DNA of 64,000 bases, from assembly GCF_002162135.1 (NCBI RefSeq), contig NZ_CP021382.1:310001-374000 (forward strand). The letters are read 5' to 3'. Positions within the stretch are counted from its first letter, which is position 1. Each line of letters begins with the position of its first letter. The stretch comes from Cellvibrio sp. PSBB006. GTDB taxonomy: Bacteria > Pseudomonadota > Gammaproteobacteria > Pseudomonadales > Cellvibrionaceae. The translations under genes were made by a program, and so were the position numbers. The notes beneath the pieces were generated by a model. It was not told where the DNA came from and did not search any database. It saw only the letters and a program-made list of their open reading frames with translations. This document shows positions 1 to 9,097 of the stretch, piece after piece.

Positions 1-720
1 TATTGGGTGATTGCCGGCATCGGTGGTGGTGATCCGTTGGATGTGTCGCTTGGTACGGGTGTGTGGGCGAAGCATGTGGTGGATGGTGATTTACTTTACG
101 AGATTGATGGCCGCGAAATTCCGAAGGAGTGGGAATATGGTTTGATTCCGTTGGGTGCGAAAGAGCCGAATCAGGAATCCACCGGTTGGACGGTTGATAC
201 CATCGTGTACAACCTGAATCCGCAGTTGGTGGATTGGGCGTATCAACTTACTAAGGATCATCCCGTTGCTGATACGCCGGCGATGAAAAGTTTTCGTGCG
301 CAGTACAAAGGGTTTGAGCAGGCACAGCGGCCACCGTTTGTCACTATCGGCGATACGATTGGTTCGAGTACGTATTGGCATGGTGAGTTGCTGAATAACT
401 GGGCTAATGACTGGATGCATTTGCACGCGGGTAAAGATAGCAATTTCATGACGACGAATATGGAAGACAATGGGTCGCTGACGGCGTTGCATCGTTTGGC
501 TAAAAGCGGTTTGGTGGATACGCAGCGTGTGTTGGTGTTGCGTACGGTGAGTAATTACAGTTTTCCGCCGCCGGGTAAAACGGCTGCCTGGAGTACGACG
601 GCGCCTTATCCGGATAAGGGTATGCCGGCTATTGAGGCGGCTTATGGGTTAGGTAGTCGTGTGGTGCAGGCATTGTTGGGGGATTGGGATAAGTACAAAA
701 CGACGATTCCGGGTAAATAA
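1..720 (+). CDS. Purine nucleoside permease (NUP) family protein, 5' truncated
   Basis: This is the C-terminal two thirds of a protein that enters from the left edge in frame 1. It is a clear homologue of the full-length protein at 34689-35768. Shared blocks include YWLVAGI/YWVIAGI near the start, WAYQLTKD, the WHG..(L/M)N(N/D)WAN block, and SNYSFPPPG against SNYTMPPPG. The family is called purine nucleoside permease, but this fragment has no transmembrane segment, and the GIxG region resembles the nucleoside phosphorylase fold, so a periplasmic nucleoside-binding or -cleaving role is at least as likely (inference). Its codons end almost exclusively in G or T (51 of the last 59 sense codons by hand count), unlike the paralogue (19 of its last 42). 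Confidence 0.85.
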   Translation, partial: YWVIAGIGGGDPLDVSLGTGVWAKHVVDGDLLYEIDGREIPKEWEYGLIPLGAKEPNQESTGWTVDTIVYNLNPQLVDWAYQLTKDHPVADTPAMKSFRAQYKGFEQAQRPPFVTIGDTIGSSTYWHGELLNNWANDWMHLHAGKDSNFMTTNMEDNGSLTALHRLAKSGLVDTQRVLVLRTVSNYSFPPPGKTAAWSTTAPYPDKGMPAIEAAYGLGSRVVQALLGDWDKYKTTIPGK

Positions 721-745
721 GTGTTGAAGCGGTGCTTCGTAGTTC

Positions 746-853
746 GTTTGTCGTTAGGCCATTGGGTTTCGAAAGCGCATAAACACTTCCCTGTGGCTCC
801 CTCAATTCATCCCTGAATTGAGGGTTTCGAAACCCAATGGCCTAACGCCAAAC
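746..853 (-). repeat. Three-way-junction palindromic element B1
   Basis: The outer arms 746-774 and 825-853 are complementary at 28 of 29 positions. Inside are a small conserved-type hairpin (P2, about 775-798) and an inner hairpin with CTCAATTCA/TGAATTGAG arms (P3, 800-821). P2 here has CAC/GTG where other copies have TACA/TGTA, a compensatory change. The strand given is the one reading GAGC-TAC. The element occupies the gap between the NUP-family gene and the nucleoside hydrolase. It belongs to variant B, together with 20626-20729. Confidence 0.85.
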
Positions 854-931
854 TTGTAGTGTGTGAGCTTCAAGTGTGTTGAAGAAAAATCATATTCATT
901 AAATTACTTAACGGTTTTTTTGGAAAAAATT

Positions 932-2020
932 ATGGGGCGATACTGGATAACGTTTTGTTTGCTTTTGCTAGGTTGTTTTTCTTCAGTATCACAAGCCAAA
1001 CCCATCATCTTCGACAACGACATGGCCATTGATGATTGGGCGGCGTTGTTGTATTTACTGCATCATCCCGAGGCGGATGTGATTGCGATTACTATTTCTG
1101 CCAGCGGTGAAACCCGGTGTCAGCCGGGTATTGCTAATACGCTTTCGTTGTCGGATCTCCCGGGGAATGTTGCTCAGGGTATTGCTGTTGCCTGCGGTGA
1201 TGATTGGCCGTTGGATGGTTATTTTGTTTTTCCCGAGGCCTGGCGGGTTGATTCGGATACGCTTTCGGGTGTGCCGGTGAAAAAAAGTCAGCGAACAGTT
1301 GCCAAGGCACATGCGGTTGAGGTGATTCACAAGGCGCTGCAGGATTCCGCAACGCCGGTTACCTTGGTTGCGACGGGGCCTTTGACGAATATTGCGCAGT
1401 GGCTGGAGCGTTATCCAACGGATAAAGCGCGGGTGGAGCAGCTGGTGATTATGGGCGGTAATGTTGATGTGCCGGGAAATATTATTGTGCCGAATTTTAC
1501 CGATGGTCATCCGAATAAGACGGCAGAGTGGAATATCTTTGTTGATCCGCTCGCGGCGGATAAGGTAATGCAATCCGGATTACCCGTTGTTCTGGTGGGG
1601 TTGGATGTGACTAACTCGGTGCGCGTCACGAATAAGGTAGCCAAAGATTTTAAACAAGCGGTTAAAACAACATCGGCAAAATTCTGGGATCAGGTGTTGG
1701 ATAAAAATGATTGGTTTATTGCTTCTGGCGAATATTATTTCTGGGACACGCTCGCGGTGTTGATCGCGATGGATAGCAGCTTGTGTGAAGGGGATATGCA
1801 GTCATTGAAAGTGGCTTACCAGGCGACTGATAAACCCTGGGAACAAACCACTGATATGCGGATGCCGGATAAGCGGTGGGATGGCAAAGCGCGTGTTCAT
1901 CTGGATGCAAAGACAGCCGGAACCCTGATTAAGGATGCGCGCTATCCTGCGGTTAAGGTATGTCGTAAAACGCAGCCCGAAAAAATATTTGCTGAATTTC
2001 GGCAGGTGATCAATCAGTAA
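932..2020 (+). CDS. Exported nucleoside hydrolase (IUNH family)
   Basis: Predicted inosine/uridine-preferring nucleoside hydrolase that splits ribonucleosides into base and ribose. The N-terminal calcium/ribose-binding motif is DNDMAIDDWAAL, a variant of the family's DTDPGIDDA. TGPLTNIA and the VIMGGN strand are typical, and N..DP follows near residue 205. I start at the ATG at 932 because it puts a signal peptide directly at the N-terminus. An upstream in-frame ATG at 863 would add 23 residues ahead of the signal. The signal contains LLLLGC, so the protein may be a lipoprotein; cleavage after SQA is the alternative. An exported hydrolase fits a pathway that cleaves nucleosides before import. 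Confident on family, less so on substrate. Confidence 0.88.
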   Translation: MGRYWITFCLLLLGCFSSVSQAKPIIFDNDMAIDDWAALLYLLHHPEADVIAITISASGETRCQPGIANTLSLSDLPGNVAQGIAVACGDDWPLDGYFVFPEAWRVDSDTLSGVPVKKSQRTVAKAHAVEVIHKALQDSATPVTLVATGPLTNIAQWLERYPTDKARVEQLVIMGGNVDVPGNIIVPNFTDGHPNKTAEWNIFVDPLAADKVMQSGLPVVLVGLDVTNSVRVTNKVAKDFKQAVKTTSAKFWDQVLDKNDWFIASGEYYFWDTLAVLIAMDSSLCEGDMQSLKVAYQATDKPWEQTTDMRMPDKRWDGKARVHLDAKTAGTLIKDARYPAVKVCRKTQPEKIFAEFRQVINQ

Positions 2021-2027
2021 AGGTTGA

Positions 2028-3008
2028 TCACGCGCGCGTCAAGTAATGGATACTGAATAAGGCCTGGTGATCAGTCCAGGCCTTAATGTGGTTGAAGCCA
2101 CAGGCAATGCCCAGTTTGGCGATATCTTCAATCGTGTATTTATAGGAATTCTCAGTGTGAATGGTTTCTCCGCATTTGAAATGAAACCGTTTGTCAGCGA
2201 TTTTTACTGTCTGGGTTGCCAGGCTCACCAAATGCATTTCAATGCGCGACAGTGCCATATTAAAGAAAGCATAATGCTCAAATTTGTGGCGATCAAAATC
2301 AGCCCCCAATTCGTTGTTGATACGGCGTAACAGGTTTAAATTAAAATCTGCCGTTACGCCTTCTTTATCGTTATAAGCCTCATGTAAACGACTGGGTGAT
2401 TTTAATAAATCAACACCGATTAACAGACCGTCACCAGGTTTTAACAACGCATTGATGCGGTCCAGAAATTCGGTTGCTTCTTCCCGACTGAAATTACTGA
2501 TAGTAGAGCCAGGAAAGAACACCACCCGCGGGTTGAATCGGTCGGATGCCACGACCTCTGGCAAGCGGATGTGCGTCATGTAATCGCCCACCACCGGATG
2601 AATAATCATGTGTGGAAATTCCCGTTTCAGCTGACTGGTGGAGCGCAGTAAAATTTCCGCCGAGATATCAATCGGTGTATAAGATTTGGGACTATCCAAA
2701 GCCGTTAACAGGTGACGAATCTTACGGCCTTCGCCGCTGCCATATTCAATAATGTTGGCATTTCGTCCGATCAGTCGAGCAACATCCGGCAAGATTTCAT
2801 CCAGTAGGGAGAGCTCGGTGGTGGTGATGTAGTACTCTTCGGTTTTACAAATTTCGGTAAATAAAATAGAGCCGCGTTCATCGTAAAAATATTTGCACGG
2901 CAAGGTTTTTGGCGATTGGCTCAGGCCATAGATCACATCTTGCAGAAACTGCGTGTCCCTATAATAGGCTGCACCTTCCGTTATTTTTTTTGCATTAATC
3001 GAGTTCAT
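2028..3008 (-). CDS. egtD: L-histidine N-alpha-methyltransferase (ergothioneine)
   Basis: EgtD-type SAM-dependent methyltransferase (DUF2260 family) that trimethylates histidine to hercynine, the first step of ergothioneine synthesis. At 326 residues the length is normal. Recognisable parts are the N-terminal LPCKYFYDERGS(I/x)LF block, the SAM motif NIIEYGSGEGRKIRHLL, PVVGDY, and FFPGSTISNF. The start overlaps the end of egtB by 14 bases, so the two are translationally coupled and transcribed from the minus strand. The coding end (about 2059-2086) contains a GGCCTGG/CCAGGCC palindrome that could form a hairpin but lies inside the gene. Why thiol-antioxidant genes sit within a purine island is unclear. 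Confidence 0.93.
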   Translation of the reverse strand: MNSINAKKITEGAAYYRDTQFLQDVIYGLSQSPKTLPCKYFYDERGSILFTEICKTEEYYITTTELSLLDEILPDVARLIGRNANIIEYGSGEGRKIRHLLTALDSPKSYTPIDISAEILLRSTSQLKREFPHMIIHPVVGDYMTHIRLPEVVASDRFNPRVVFFPGSTISNFSREEATEFLDRINALLKPGDGLLIGVDLLKSPSRLHEAYNDKEGVTADFNLNLLRRINNELGADFDRHKFEHYAFFNMALSRIEMHLVSLATQTVKIADKRFHFKCGETIHTENSYKYTIEDIAKLGIACGFNHIKAWTDHQALFSIHYLTRA

Positions 3009-4236
3009 CAGCGAGCCTCACTCCGGAAAATTGCCAACGGGCGTTAACAGGAAAAAAATTACGATAACTGGCCCTGATATGGTCTGCCGGTGTCGCGCAG
3101 GAGCCACCGCGCAACACCCATTGATTCACCATAAATTTGCCGTTGTATTCACCGACCGCTCCAGGTGCAGGGCGATAACCGGGATAGGGCAGGTAAGCAC
3201 TCTGGGTCCATTCCCAGACGTCACCAAACATTTGCAGTAAGCCGGGTTGCTTGTCTGCCGGTTGTGGGTGGAGTCGTGACAGATCTAAAAAATGGCTGTT
3301 GTTGTTAGCAATGGTTGATGCAACTTCCCATTCAAATTCAGTGGGCAAGCGTTTGCCGGACCAGGCAGCGAAAGCGTTGGCTTCAAAATAATTGATATGA
3401 CACACCGGCTCATTCAGACGCAGCGGTTGCAAACCCGCCAGGGTGTACACATGCCATTCATCATCCAGGTATTGCCAATACAAGGGCGCTGTTGTGCCCG
3501 TTTCGTTTACCCACGCCCAACCTTCAGATAACCACAGCGCCGCTTGCTGGTAACCCTTGTCTTTAATAAACGCCAGGAATTCACCGTTGGTCACCGGACG
3601 ATTCGCCAAACGGAAACCTGCAATATGCGTGAGGTGACGAGGCATTTCGTTATCGAAGCAAAAACCTTTATCGCAGCCGATACGGTATTCACCAGCGGGA
3701 AAATCTTGCCATTGCATACCGACCGCACCTGTTGGTGTCCCGGTGGGCGAGGTCAGGATGGCAGGACACTGTGGTTGATGAGAGAGCGCGTGCTTGATAT
3801 CGGTGACGATAAGTTCCTGATGTTGTTGTTCGTGATGGATACCCAGCTCAACCAGTTGCAATTCTTCATGCGTTAACGCATTCCATACATGTTGTATTTT
3901 TTCTTCGACAGCGAAACGGTATTGCCAGACTTCATCAAGACTGGGCCGCGAAATCAATCCGCGTTGCGCGCGGCGAAATTGCGGGCCGACGCCGTTGTAA
4001 TAGGAATTAAATAAATACGCAAATTCATCGGGAAAAGCGGGATTGGCCTGACGGGGTTTAAGAATAAATGTATCGAAAAACCACGAGGTATGTGCCAGAT
4101 GCCACTTGGTTGGACTGGCGTCTGGCATGGATTGCAGCATATGATCATCTGCCGTTAACAGGTTTGACAGATGCTCACTAAGTTTTCGCGTGCGCAAAAA
4201 GTTTTCGCGCAGTTGCTTTACATCCGTTTCCATCAT
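2995..4236 (-). CDS. egtB: Ergothioneine biosynthesis protein EgtB
   Basis: Iron-dependent sulfoxide synthase that joins hercynine to a thiol donor with oxygen. The N-terminal DinB-like domain carries the WHLAHTSWFFDTF motif and a second HHEQQHQEL metal motif. The C-terminal formylglycine-generating-enzyme-like domain contains MFGDVWEWT and VLRGGSCATP. At 413 residues it matches the family. It is the first gene of an egtB-egtD pair. The 4237-4403 gap upstream contains an inverted repeat TGCGTCCAA/TTGGACGCA (4308-4316 and 4347-4355), which could be an operator or a terminator of the upstream deaminase gene. Which thiol is used (cysteine or gamma-glutamylcysteine) cannot be told from the sequence alone. 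Confidence 0.94.
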   Translation of the reverse strand: MMETDVKQLRENFLRTRKLSEHLSNLLTADDHMLQSMPDASPTKWHLAHTSWFFDTFILKPRQANPAFPDEFAYLFNSYYNGVGPQFRRAQRGLISRPSLDEVWQYRFAVEEKIQHVWNALTHEELQLVELGIHHEQQHQELIVTDIKHALSHQPQCPAILTSPTGTPTGAVGMQWQDFPAGEYRIGCDKGFCFDNEMPRHLTHIAGFRLANRPVTNGEFLAFIKDKGYQQAALWLSEGWAWVNETGTTAPLYWQYLDDEWHVYTLAGLQPLRLNEPVCHINYFEANAFAAWSGKRLPTEFEWEVASTIANNNSHFLDLSRLHPQPADKQPGLLQMFGDVWEWTQSAYLPYPGYRPAPGAVGEYNGKFMVNQWVLRGGSCATPADHIRASYRNFFPVNARWQFSGVRLADELD

Positions 4237-4403
4237 TACGCTTCCTGAGTTTTCAGGCGCAGGGGACGTAATGTCATCAATAAAAAAATAACCTTTGATG
4301 TGACGTTTGCGTCCAATCAGCCATAGTAATTTTCTTTACTTTACGGTTGGACGCAGGGTGCTGCTGTGCGAATCCCAACATAAGCCGGGATTCGTCAGGG
4401 CGG

Positions 4404-5792
4404 TCAAGCGGTTAAGCGGCGGGTGAGTTGTTTGGCAGCGTGGGTGTGGCGAGCCACAATTTCATGGATATCCTGTTCCAGCAGGGTACCTTGTTTTACT
4501 TTCCATTCGCCACCTACCATGACGTAGTCCGCTTTGTGGGCGCCGCATAACACCAATGCAGCCAGGGCGTCACCATAACCGGAAAAGCGTGGTTCATCGA
4601 GGCAGAACAACGCCAGATCCGCTTGTTTACCGACCGCGATTTCACCAAGTTCAGGCCGGTGTAATAAACGGGCACTGCCTTGCGTTGCCATAGCGAGCGC
4701 ATCCAGGTGGGAGAATTGCGCAGCACCGTAACGCAGTTTTTGTAGCAACATGGCCTGACGTACTTCCTGCATCATGTTTGAACCGTCATTGGAGGCGGAA
4801 CCGTCCACACCCAACCCAACCGGGGCACCGGCTTTTTGTAAATCCAGGGTGCAACACATGCCGGATGCCAGCAACATATTGGATGACGGACAGTGGCAAA
4901 CACCGATACAAGCGTGACCCAGTCGTTGCACTTCTTCATCATTAAAATGAATGCCGTGAGCCAACCATACGCGATCATTCAGCCAACCGACATCACCTAG
5001 GTAATCCACCGGACGTTGTCCGAATTTTTTCAGGCAGAATGTATTTTCATCTTCTGTTTCACCGAGATGCGTGTGTAGCAGCACATTTTTTTGTTGCGCA
5101 AGTTTGGCAGTCTCGCGCATTAAATCCGGCGTAACAGAAAATGGCGAGCAGGGCGCGAGGGCGATCTGACATCGGGATTCTTCCGTTGCATCGTGATAGG
5201 CGCGAATCAACCGTTCGCTCTCGGATAATATCTGCGCATCACTTTCCACCACAGAATCCGGTGGCAGGCCACCAGCGGATTGACCGAGACTCATGGAGCC
5301 GCGCGTTAACGTCACACGGTTGCCGATAGCTTCTGCGGCCGCGACCTGAACGTCAATGGCGTGAGGCATGATGCTGCTGAATACATAGTGATGATCCGCC
5401 GTCGTGGTACAACCGGACAACAATAATTCACTCAACGCCAATTGTGTGGAGGCAAAGATGGCGTCGTCATCGAGATTGGCCCACACCGGGTAAAGTGCTT
5501 GCAACCAGGGGAATAATTCTTTGTTCAGAGCAGCAGGTAGTGCACGGGTCAAGGTCTGATAAAAATGATGATGACAATTAATCAGACCGGGTAACACGAC
5601 ATGCCCGGATGCATCAAAGGTGTGCTGATAAAGTGTTTGCGGTTCCTGGCCGCGCGCAACCAACTCGACGATCCGGCTGCCGCGAATCACAATGCCATTG
5701 CCAGCATCATGGGAATTCCCGGTCCAGCAGGCGAGCGGATGTTTGATCCAGGTGGCATCGGAGGCGATGCCACGAACAAGCGTTGTATTCAT
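4404..5792 (-). CDS. 8-oxoguanine deaminase (amidohydrolase family)
   Basis: Zinc-dependent amidohydrolase that converts 8-oxoguanine to urate, and possibly guanine or isocytosine analogues. Metal and substrate motifs are visible: NCHHHFYQTLTRALP, TADHHYVF, HTHLGETEDEN, HGIHFND and LGVDGSASNDGSN. The phrasing matches the 8-oxoguanine deaminase branch rather than classical GuaD, which is present separately at 17616. At 462 residues the length is usual. Its ATG overlaps the stop of the TetR regulator gene (ATGA), so it is the last gene of the BMP-TetR-deaminase unit. The product urate feeds PuuD/UraH/UraD encoded further right. Confidence 0.9.
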   Translation of the reverse strand: MNTTLVRGIASDATWIKHPLACWTGNSHDAGNGIVIRGSRIVELVARGQEPQTLYQHTFDASGHVVLPGLINCHHHFYQTLTRALPAALNKELFPWLQALYPVWANLDDDAIFASTQLALSELLLSGCTTTADHHYVFSSIMPHAIDVQVAAAEAIGNRVTLTRGSMSLGQSAGGLPPDSVVESDAQILSESERLIRAYHDATEESRCQIALAPCSPFSVTPDLMRETAKLAQQKNVLLHTHLGETEDENTFCLKKFGQRPVDYLGDVGWLNDRVWLAHGIHFNDEEVQRLGHACIGVCHCPSSNMLLASGMCCTLDLQKAGAPVGLGVDGSASNDGSNMMQEVRQAMLLQKLRYGAAQFSHLDALAMATQGSARLLHRPELGEIAVGKQADLALFCLDEPRFSGYGDALAALVLCGAHKADYVMVGGEWKVKQGTLLEQDIHEIVARHTHAAKQLTRRLTA

Positions 5793-6502
5793 GAATTGAC
5801 GTCAGTTAATACGGGTGCACGGGCCGGTGGTTCCAGGCCGCAACCCTTCAGGATAATATCGCTGAGAAAATTGGAAATGTCGCGCACCATATCCGGTTCA
5901 TACTCGGCGCGGTTCATGATGGTGAGTACTTGTACGTCGAAGTCGGCGTAATGTTGCGTGGAAGACCAGATCAGAAAAATCAGCTGCACCGGATCAACTT
6001 TGGCCATACGCCCCTGTTCAATCCAGCTCTCGATAATTCGCGCTTTGGTACGCACCCATTGGCGCATCTCGGTACGAATATAATCTTTTAAATGGGGTGC
6101 TCCCTGAATCATCTCCATCGCAAAAAGTTTTGATGCGCGCGGGTGAGTATAGGATAGCTCCACTTTTTTACGGATAAATTCATCGAGCACCACAGCGGGA
6201 TCATCTTCTTCTTTGATATTGTCGAAAAAGTCATTCCACAGGTGAATCAGGTTATCCAACACCGCAATGTACAAATTGGATTTACTTTTGAAGTAATAAT
6301 GCACATTCGCTTTGGGAATAGCAGCGCGATCTGCTATCGCCTGAATACTGGTGCCACGGTAACCATTCTGGACAAATTCTTCTTCGGCAGCGTTGATAAT
6401 ATTTGTCAGGTTACGATCCCGAATTTTACCCGGCTTGTATTTTCCGGTCGGGGTTCCAGTGGGATCAAAATCCAGAGTTTTTTCCAAAATCTTGTTGGCC
6501 AT
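5789..6502 (-). CDS. TetR-family regulator, RutR-like
   Basis: Transcriptional regulator of about 237 residues. The HTH is near residues 25-70 (SIQAIADRAAIPKANVHYYFKSKSNLY, split by the recognition helix), followed by a long C-terminal YcdC/RutR-type ligand domain. RutR-like proteins sense pyrimidines or purines. In this context a purine or related nitrogen compound is the likely effector (inference). The ATG at 6502 is chosen because the following residues (MANKILEKTL) begin a normal N-terminus; an upstream extension to 6571 is possible but lacks family support. It is preceded by the BMP-binding-protein gene and overlaps the 8-oxoguanine deaminase start by 4 bases. Confidence 0.88.
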   Translation of the reverse strand: MANKILEKTLDFDPTGTPTGKYKPGKIRDRNLTNIINAAEEEFVQNGYRGTSIQAIADRAAIPKANVHYYFKSKSNLYIAVLDNLIHLWNDFFDNIKEEDDPAVVLDEFIRKKVELSYTHPRASKLFAMEMIQGAPHLKDYIRTEMRQWVRTKARIIESWIEQGRMAKVDPVQLIFLIWSSTQHYADFDVQVLTIMNRAEYEPDMVRDISNFLSDIILKGCGLEPPARAPVLTDVNS

Positions 6503-6583
6503 CGTTATTGTTTCTCGCTGAAGTTTTACTGTGTCCTTTCTGTTTGACGGGCCAGGAGGCCCGACAAGCACGGCGATTAAATA

Positions 6584-7654
6584 TTACTGGGGTATTTTGC
6601 CTTCTATACCCTTCACATACCAGTTTTGCTTGTGCAATTCCTCGTCATTCAGGAATTTGCCTTCGGCGACCATCAGCTCACCCGCTTGATTATAGATCGG
6701 CCCCTGATACACATCGCGCTTACCGGCGATAATGTCGGCTTTATATTGTTCAACTTTTTCCACCACGGTTTTGGGTACGATAGGGTTGATCGGCGAAATA
6801 TCCACGACGCCTTCTTTCAGGCCGTGCCAGATAGATTCCGATTTCCAGGTGCCGTCCAACACGGCTTGAACTTTTGCGCGATAAATGCTTTCCCAATGTT
6901 GGGTAGAAGAAGTCAAATGGACTTTAGGGCCGTAAGCGGTCATATCGGAATTAAAACCGACGGCATAAACATTCTTTGCCGCGGCGGCCTGCACAACGGC
7001 AGCCGAATCTGTGTGCATGGTTAATACATCGGCACCTTGCAAAATTAAACTCTCCGCCGCTTCACGCTCACGCGCCGGGTCGTGCCAGGTATTGACCCAC
7101 ACCACTTTCATTTTAATATCCGGATTCATCTGCTGCGCGCCGAGCATAAATGAATTGATACCGCGAATAACTTCAGGAATAGGAAATGCGCCGACGTATC
7201 CGATCACACCATCTTTGCTCATGGCGCCGGCGACCATGCCGGCGAGGTAGCGACCTTGATAATCGCGCGCCTGGTAGTTACCGACATTGGGTGCAGTTTT
7301 ATAGCCGGTGGCGTGTTCAAATTTTACTTTGGGGAACATCTTACCCACTTTGATAGTGGGGTTCATGTAGCCGAAGGAGGTGGTGAATATCAGGTCGTAG
7401 CCGCGTGAGGCCATATTGCGAATGACACGCTCGGCATCGGCGCCTTCGGCGACGCTTTCGACGTAGGAGGTTTCGATTTTATCGCCGAATTCGTTGGCGA
7501 CTATTTTGCGTGCTTCGTCGTGCATGTAGGTCCATCCGGCGTCGCCGATGGGGCTGACGTAGACGAAGCCGACTTTGAGTGGTTCGGCGTAGAGGACGGT
7601 GCTCCAGCTGATCAGTGTGGCGGTTGCCAGTCCGAATAAGTGACGTAGTTTCAT
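6584..7654 (-). CDS. BMP-family ABC transporter substrate-binding protein (nucleoside/purine)
   Basis: Periplasmic binding protein of the Bmp/PnrA/NupN family, which usually binds purine nucleosides or bases. A signal peptide of about 23 residues ends at LYA-EP, and there is no lipobox. The mature chain starts with KVGFVYVSPIGDAGWT, the family signature with the base-stacking region. At 356 residues the length is normal. It is on the minus strand, downstream of the two permeases and ATPase but separated from them by a 505-base gap with two palindromic elements. It may be a read-through member of that operon or have its own promoter. The first 90 codons end mostly in C or A, so the plus strand here is G/T-rich. 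Confidence 0.93.
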   Translation of the reverse strand: MKLRHLFGLATATLISWSTVLYAEPLKVGFVYVSPIGDAGWTYMHDEARKIVANEFGDKIETSYVESVAEGADAERVIRNMASRGYDLIFTTSFGYMNPTIKVGKMFPKVKFEHATGYKTAPNVGNYQARDYQGRYLAGMVAGAMSKDGVIGYVGAFPIPEVIRGINSFMLGAQQMNPDIKMKVVWVNTWHDPAREREAAESLILQGADVLTMHTDSAAVVQAAAAKNVYAVGFNSDMTAYGPKVHLTSSTQHWESIYRAKVQAVLDGTWKSESIWHGLKEGVVDISPINPIVPKTVVEKVEQYKADIIAGKRDVYQGPIYNQAGELMVAEGKFLNDEELHKQNWYVKGIEGKIPQ

Positions 7655-7697
7655 GTTTTATTCCTCTGTAGGGAAAATAATTTCTGTATCAGTGTGG

Positions 7698-7805
7698 GCA
7701 TAAGTTCGGTGGTTGTTATGGAGACACGCCGTGAATACATCCTTGTAGGCTCATCACCCGCATCCATGCGGGTGATGGTCTCCATAACAACCACCGAACT
7801 CATGC
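7698..7805 (-). repeat. Three-way-junction palindromic element A1
   Basis: The outer arms 7698-7725 and 7778-7805 pair at 27 of 28 positions. The conserved core on the plus strand runs from ACACGCCGTGAATAC through CTTGTAGGCTC, followed by an inner hairpin ATCACCCGCAT/ATGCGGGTGAT. The single imperfect pair is A-C on the plus strand, hence G-U on the minus strand. It lies 43 bases upstream of the binding-protein ATG. Confidence 0.9.
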
Positions 7806-8025
7806 TGCGAGTTCAGTGTTCACTTAACTTTTTTAAAAGCAGTACAAAAAAGAAACTGAAATTTCTTGTGCTGCTATTTCAAATCAATTCTTTACGCTGC
7901 CATATCTCTAAATCTTTGGGTATTAATTTCCCAACAAGAAAGGTAACGGAAACCTAAGTATGTTGAACAACAGGTGACCAACTTTCGTGGCTTTTTAGCA
8001 TTAGAATGATGCACCATCGGCCAAA

Positions 8026-8129
8026 GGGAATTGGGTAAAGGTTTGTGAGACTGTCGCCGGCAAGGATGCCGGCGTCAAGCCTACAGGGACGTATTCACGG
8101 CGTGTCTCACAGGCCTTTACCCAATTCCC
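8026..8129 (+). repeat. Three-way-junction palindromic element A2
   Basis: The outer arms 8026-8051 and 8104-8129 pair at 24 Watson-Crick positions plus two G-U pairs (26 of 26 in RNA). The inner hairpin is CGCCGGCA/TGCCGGCG and the core CCTACAGGGACGTATTCACGG matches the other copies. It lies just past the stop of the minus-strand permease gene, oriented opposite to A1. Confidence 0.9.
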
Positions 8130-8159
8130 ACTCCAATCCACATTAAAAACACCAAAAAA

Positions 8160-9086
8160 CTACCTCTGAGGATAATAAGGCTGCCCCAAAGACCGAGGCG
8201 CAAACAACCCGTTACCTTGCTTGCGACGCATCATCATCACCAACACCAAAATCGTTACCACATACGGCAACATCGCCAATAAATTGGGTGAAATTTCATA
8301 ACCATAACCCTGCAACAACAAATGCAGAATACTCGCAAAACCAAATAACCAGGCGCCTAACAAAACCCGTTCCGTTCGCCAGCTGGCAAACACCACCAAG
8401 GCTAACGCAATCCAACCGCGTCCCGCGGCAATACCTTCCGACCACATAGGTGTATACACCAGAGATAAATACGCACCTGCCAGGCCCGCCATGGCGCCGC
8501 CGAATACCACGGCGGAATAGCGCACGAGCAATACTTTATAGCCGAGGGCGTGGGCGACTTCCGGGTTTTCGCCGACGGCGCGGATGATCAGACCCAAACG
8601 GGTGTAGCGCATTACGATATAAATCGCTGCGAACAACATAAATGAGAGATACACCAGCATATCCTGCGCGAACAGCGCTTTGCCGATGAGTGGTAGTTGG
8701 TGCAATAAAGGAATGTGCAGCGGTGTTAATCCAATTAACGATTGGCCCACGTAACTTGCACCGAGAAAAGCGCTTAAGCCGGTGCCGAAGATTGTCAGGG
8801 CCAAGCCGGTTGCTACCTGGTTGGAGATGAGCGTCAAGGCGATAAAGGCAAAGATGAGTGAGACCAGTGCGCCGGCTACGGCGCCGGCCAGTACGCCCCA
8901 GCCGAGGTTGCCGGCGCTGTAGGCGGCGATAAATGCGCAGGCGGCACCGACGAGGATCATGCCTTCCTGTCCCAAATTTAATACACCGGAGCGTTCCGAT
9001 ACCATTGCGCCCAGTGCAACAAGTAGCAGTGGAGTGCCGGTGCGCACCATGGCGAAAAGAATATTTTCGATCAAGAGTAAATCCAT
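8160..9086 (-). CDS. ABC transporter permease (nucleoside uptake, NupQ-like)
   Basis: Inner-membrane permease of the branched-chain/BMP-type importer class (BPD_transp_2), 308 residues, nearly all hydrophobic helices (eight to ten predicted by eye). The family block ERSGVLNLGQEGMILVGA near residue 31 marks the ABC-facing cytoplasmic loop. It pairs with the longer permease encoded immediately upstream (12-base gap), forming the usual two-permease channel for purine nucleosides or bases. It is on the minus strand in one operon with the ATPase. The downstream gap carries element A2. Confidence 0.92.
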   Translation of the reverse strand: MDLLLIENILFAMVRTGTPLLLVALGAMVSERSGVLNLGQEGMILVGAACAFIAAYSAGNLGWGVLAGAVAGALVSLIFAFIALTLISNQVATGLALTIFGTGLSAFLGASYVGQSLIGLTPLHIPLLHQLPLIGKALFAQDMLVYLSFMLFAAIYIVMRYTRLGLIIRAVGENPEVAHALGYKVLLVRYSAVVFGGAMAGLAGAYLSLVYTPMWSEGIAAGRGWIALALVVFASWRTERVLLGAWLFGFASILHLLLQGYGYEISPNLLAMLPYVVTILVLVMMMRRKQGNGLFAPRSLGQPYYPQR

Positions 9087-9097
9087 AACACTAAAAC

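Larger units (their letters stand above)
7655..8159. other. Intergenic region between binding-protein and permease genes
   Basis: This gap holds two palindromic elements (7698-7805 and 8026-8129) in opposite orientation. Between them is an AT-rich stretch with an imperfect inverted repeat (AGCAG...CTGCT, about 7836-7875). I find no convincing gene here. Short open frames across the elements only translate the repeat. No sigma-54 match for the binding-protein gene was found. Confidence 0.6.

Noticed and set aside
2059..2086. Terminator-like hairpin GGCCTGG/CCAGGCC near the egtD end
   Set aside because: Lies inside the egtD coding region (last about 20 codons), lacks a T-run in the direction of transcription, and is explained by codon sequence.
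7694..7957. Open frame across element A1 encoding ETRREYILVGSSPASMRV-like peptide
   Set aside because: The peptide is only the translation of the repeat core. The same sequence occurs at other copies in different frames and arms, with no ribosome site.
7655..8159. Purine riboswitch or sigma-54 promoter upstream of the binding-protein gene
   Set aside because: Scanned both strands by eye without finding the -24/-12 pattern or a purine-riboswitch-like three-way junction other than the repeat elements themselves, which occur at many unrelated genes.
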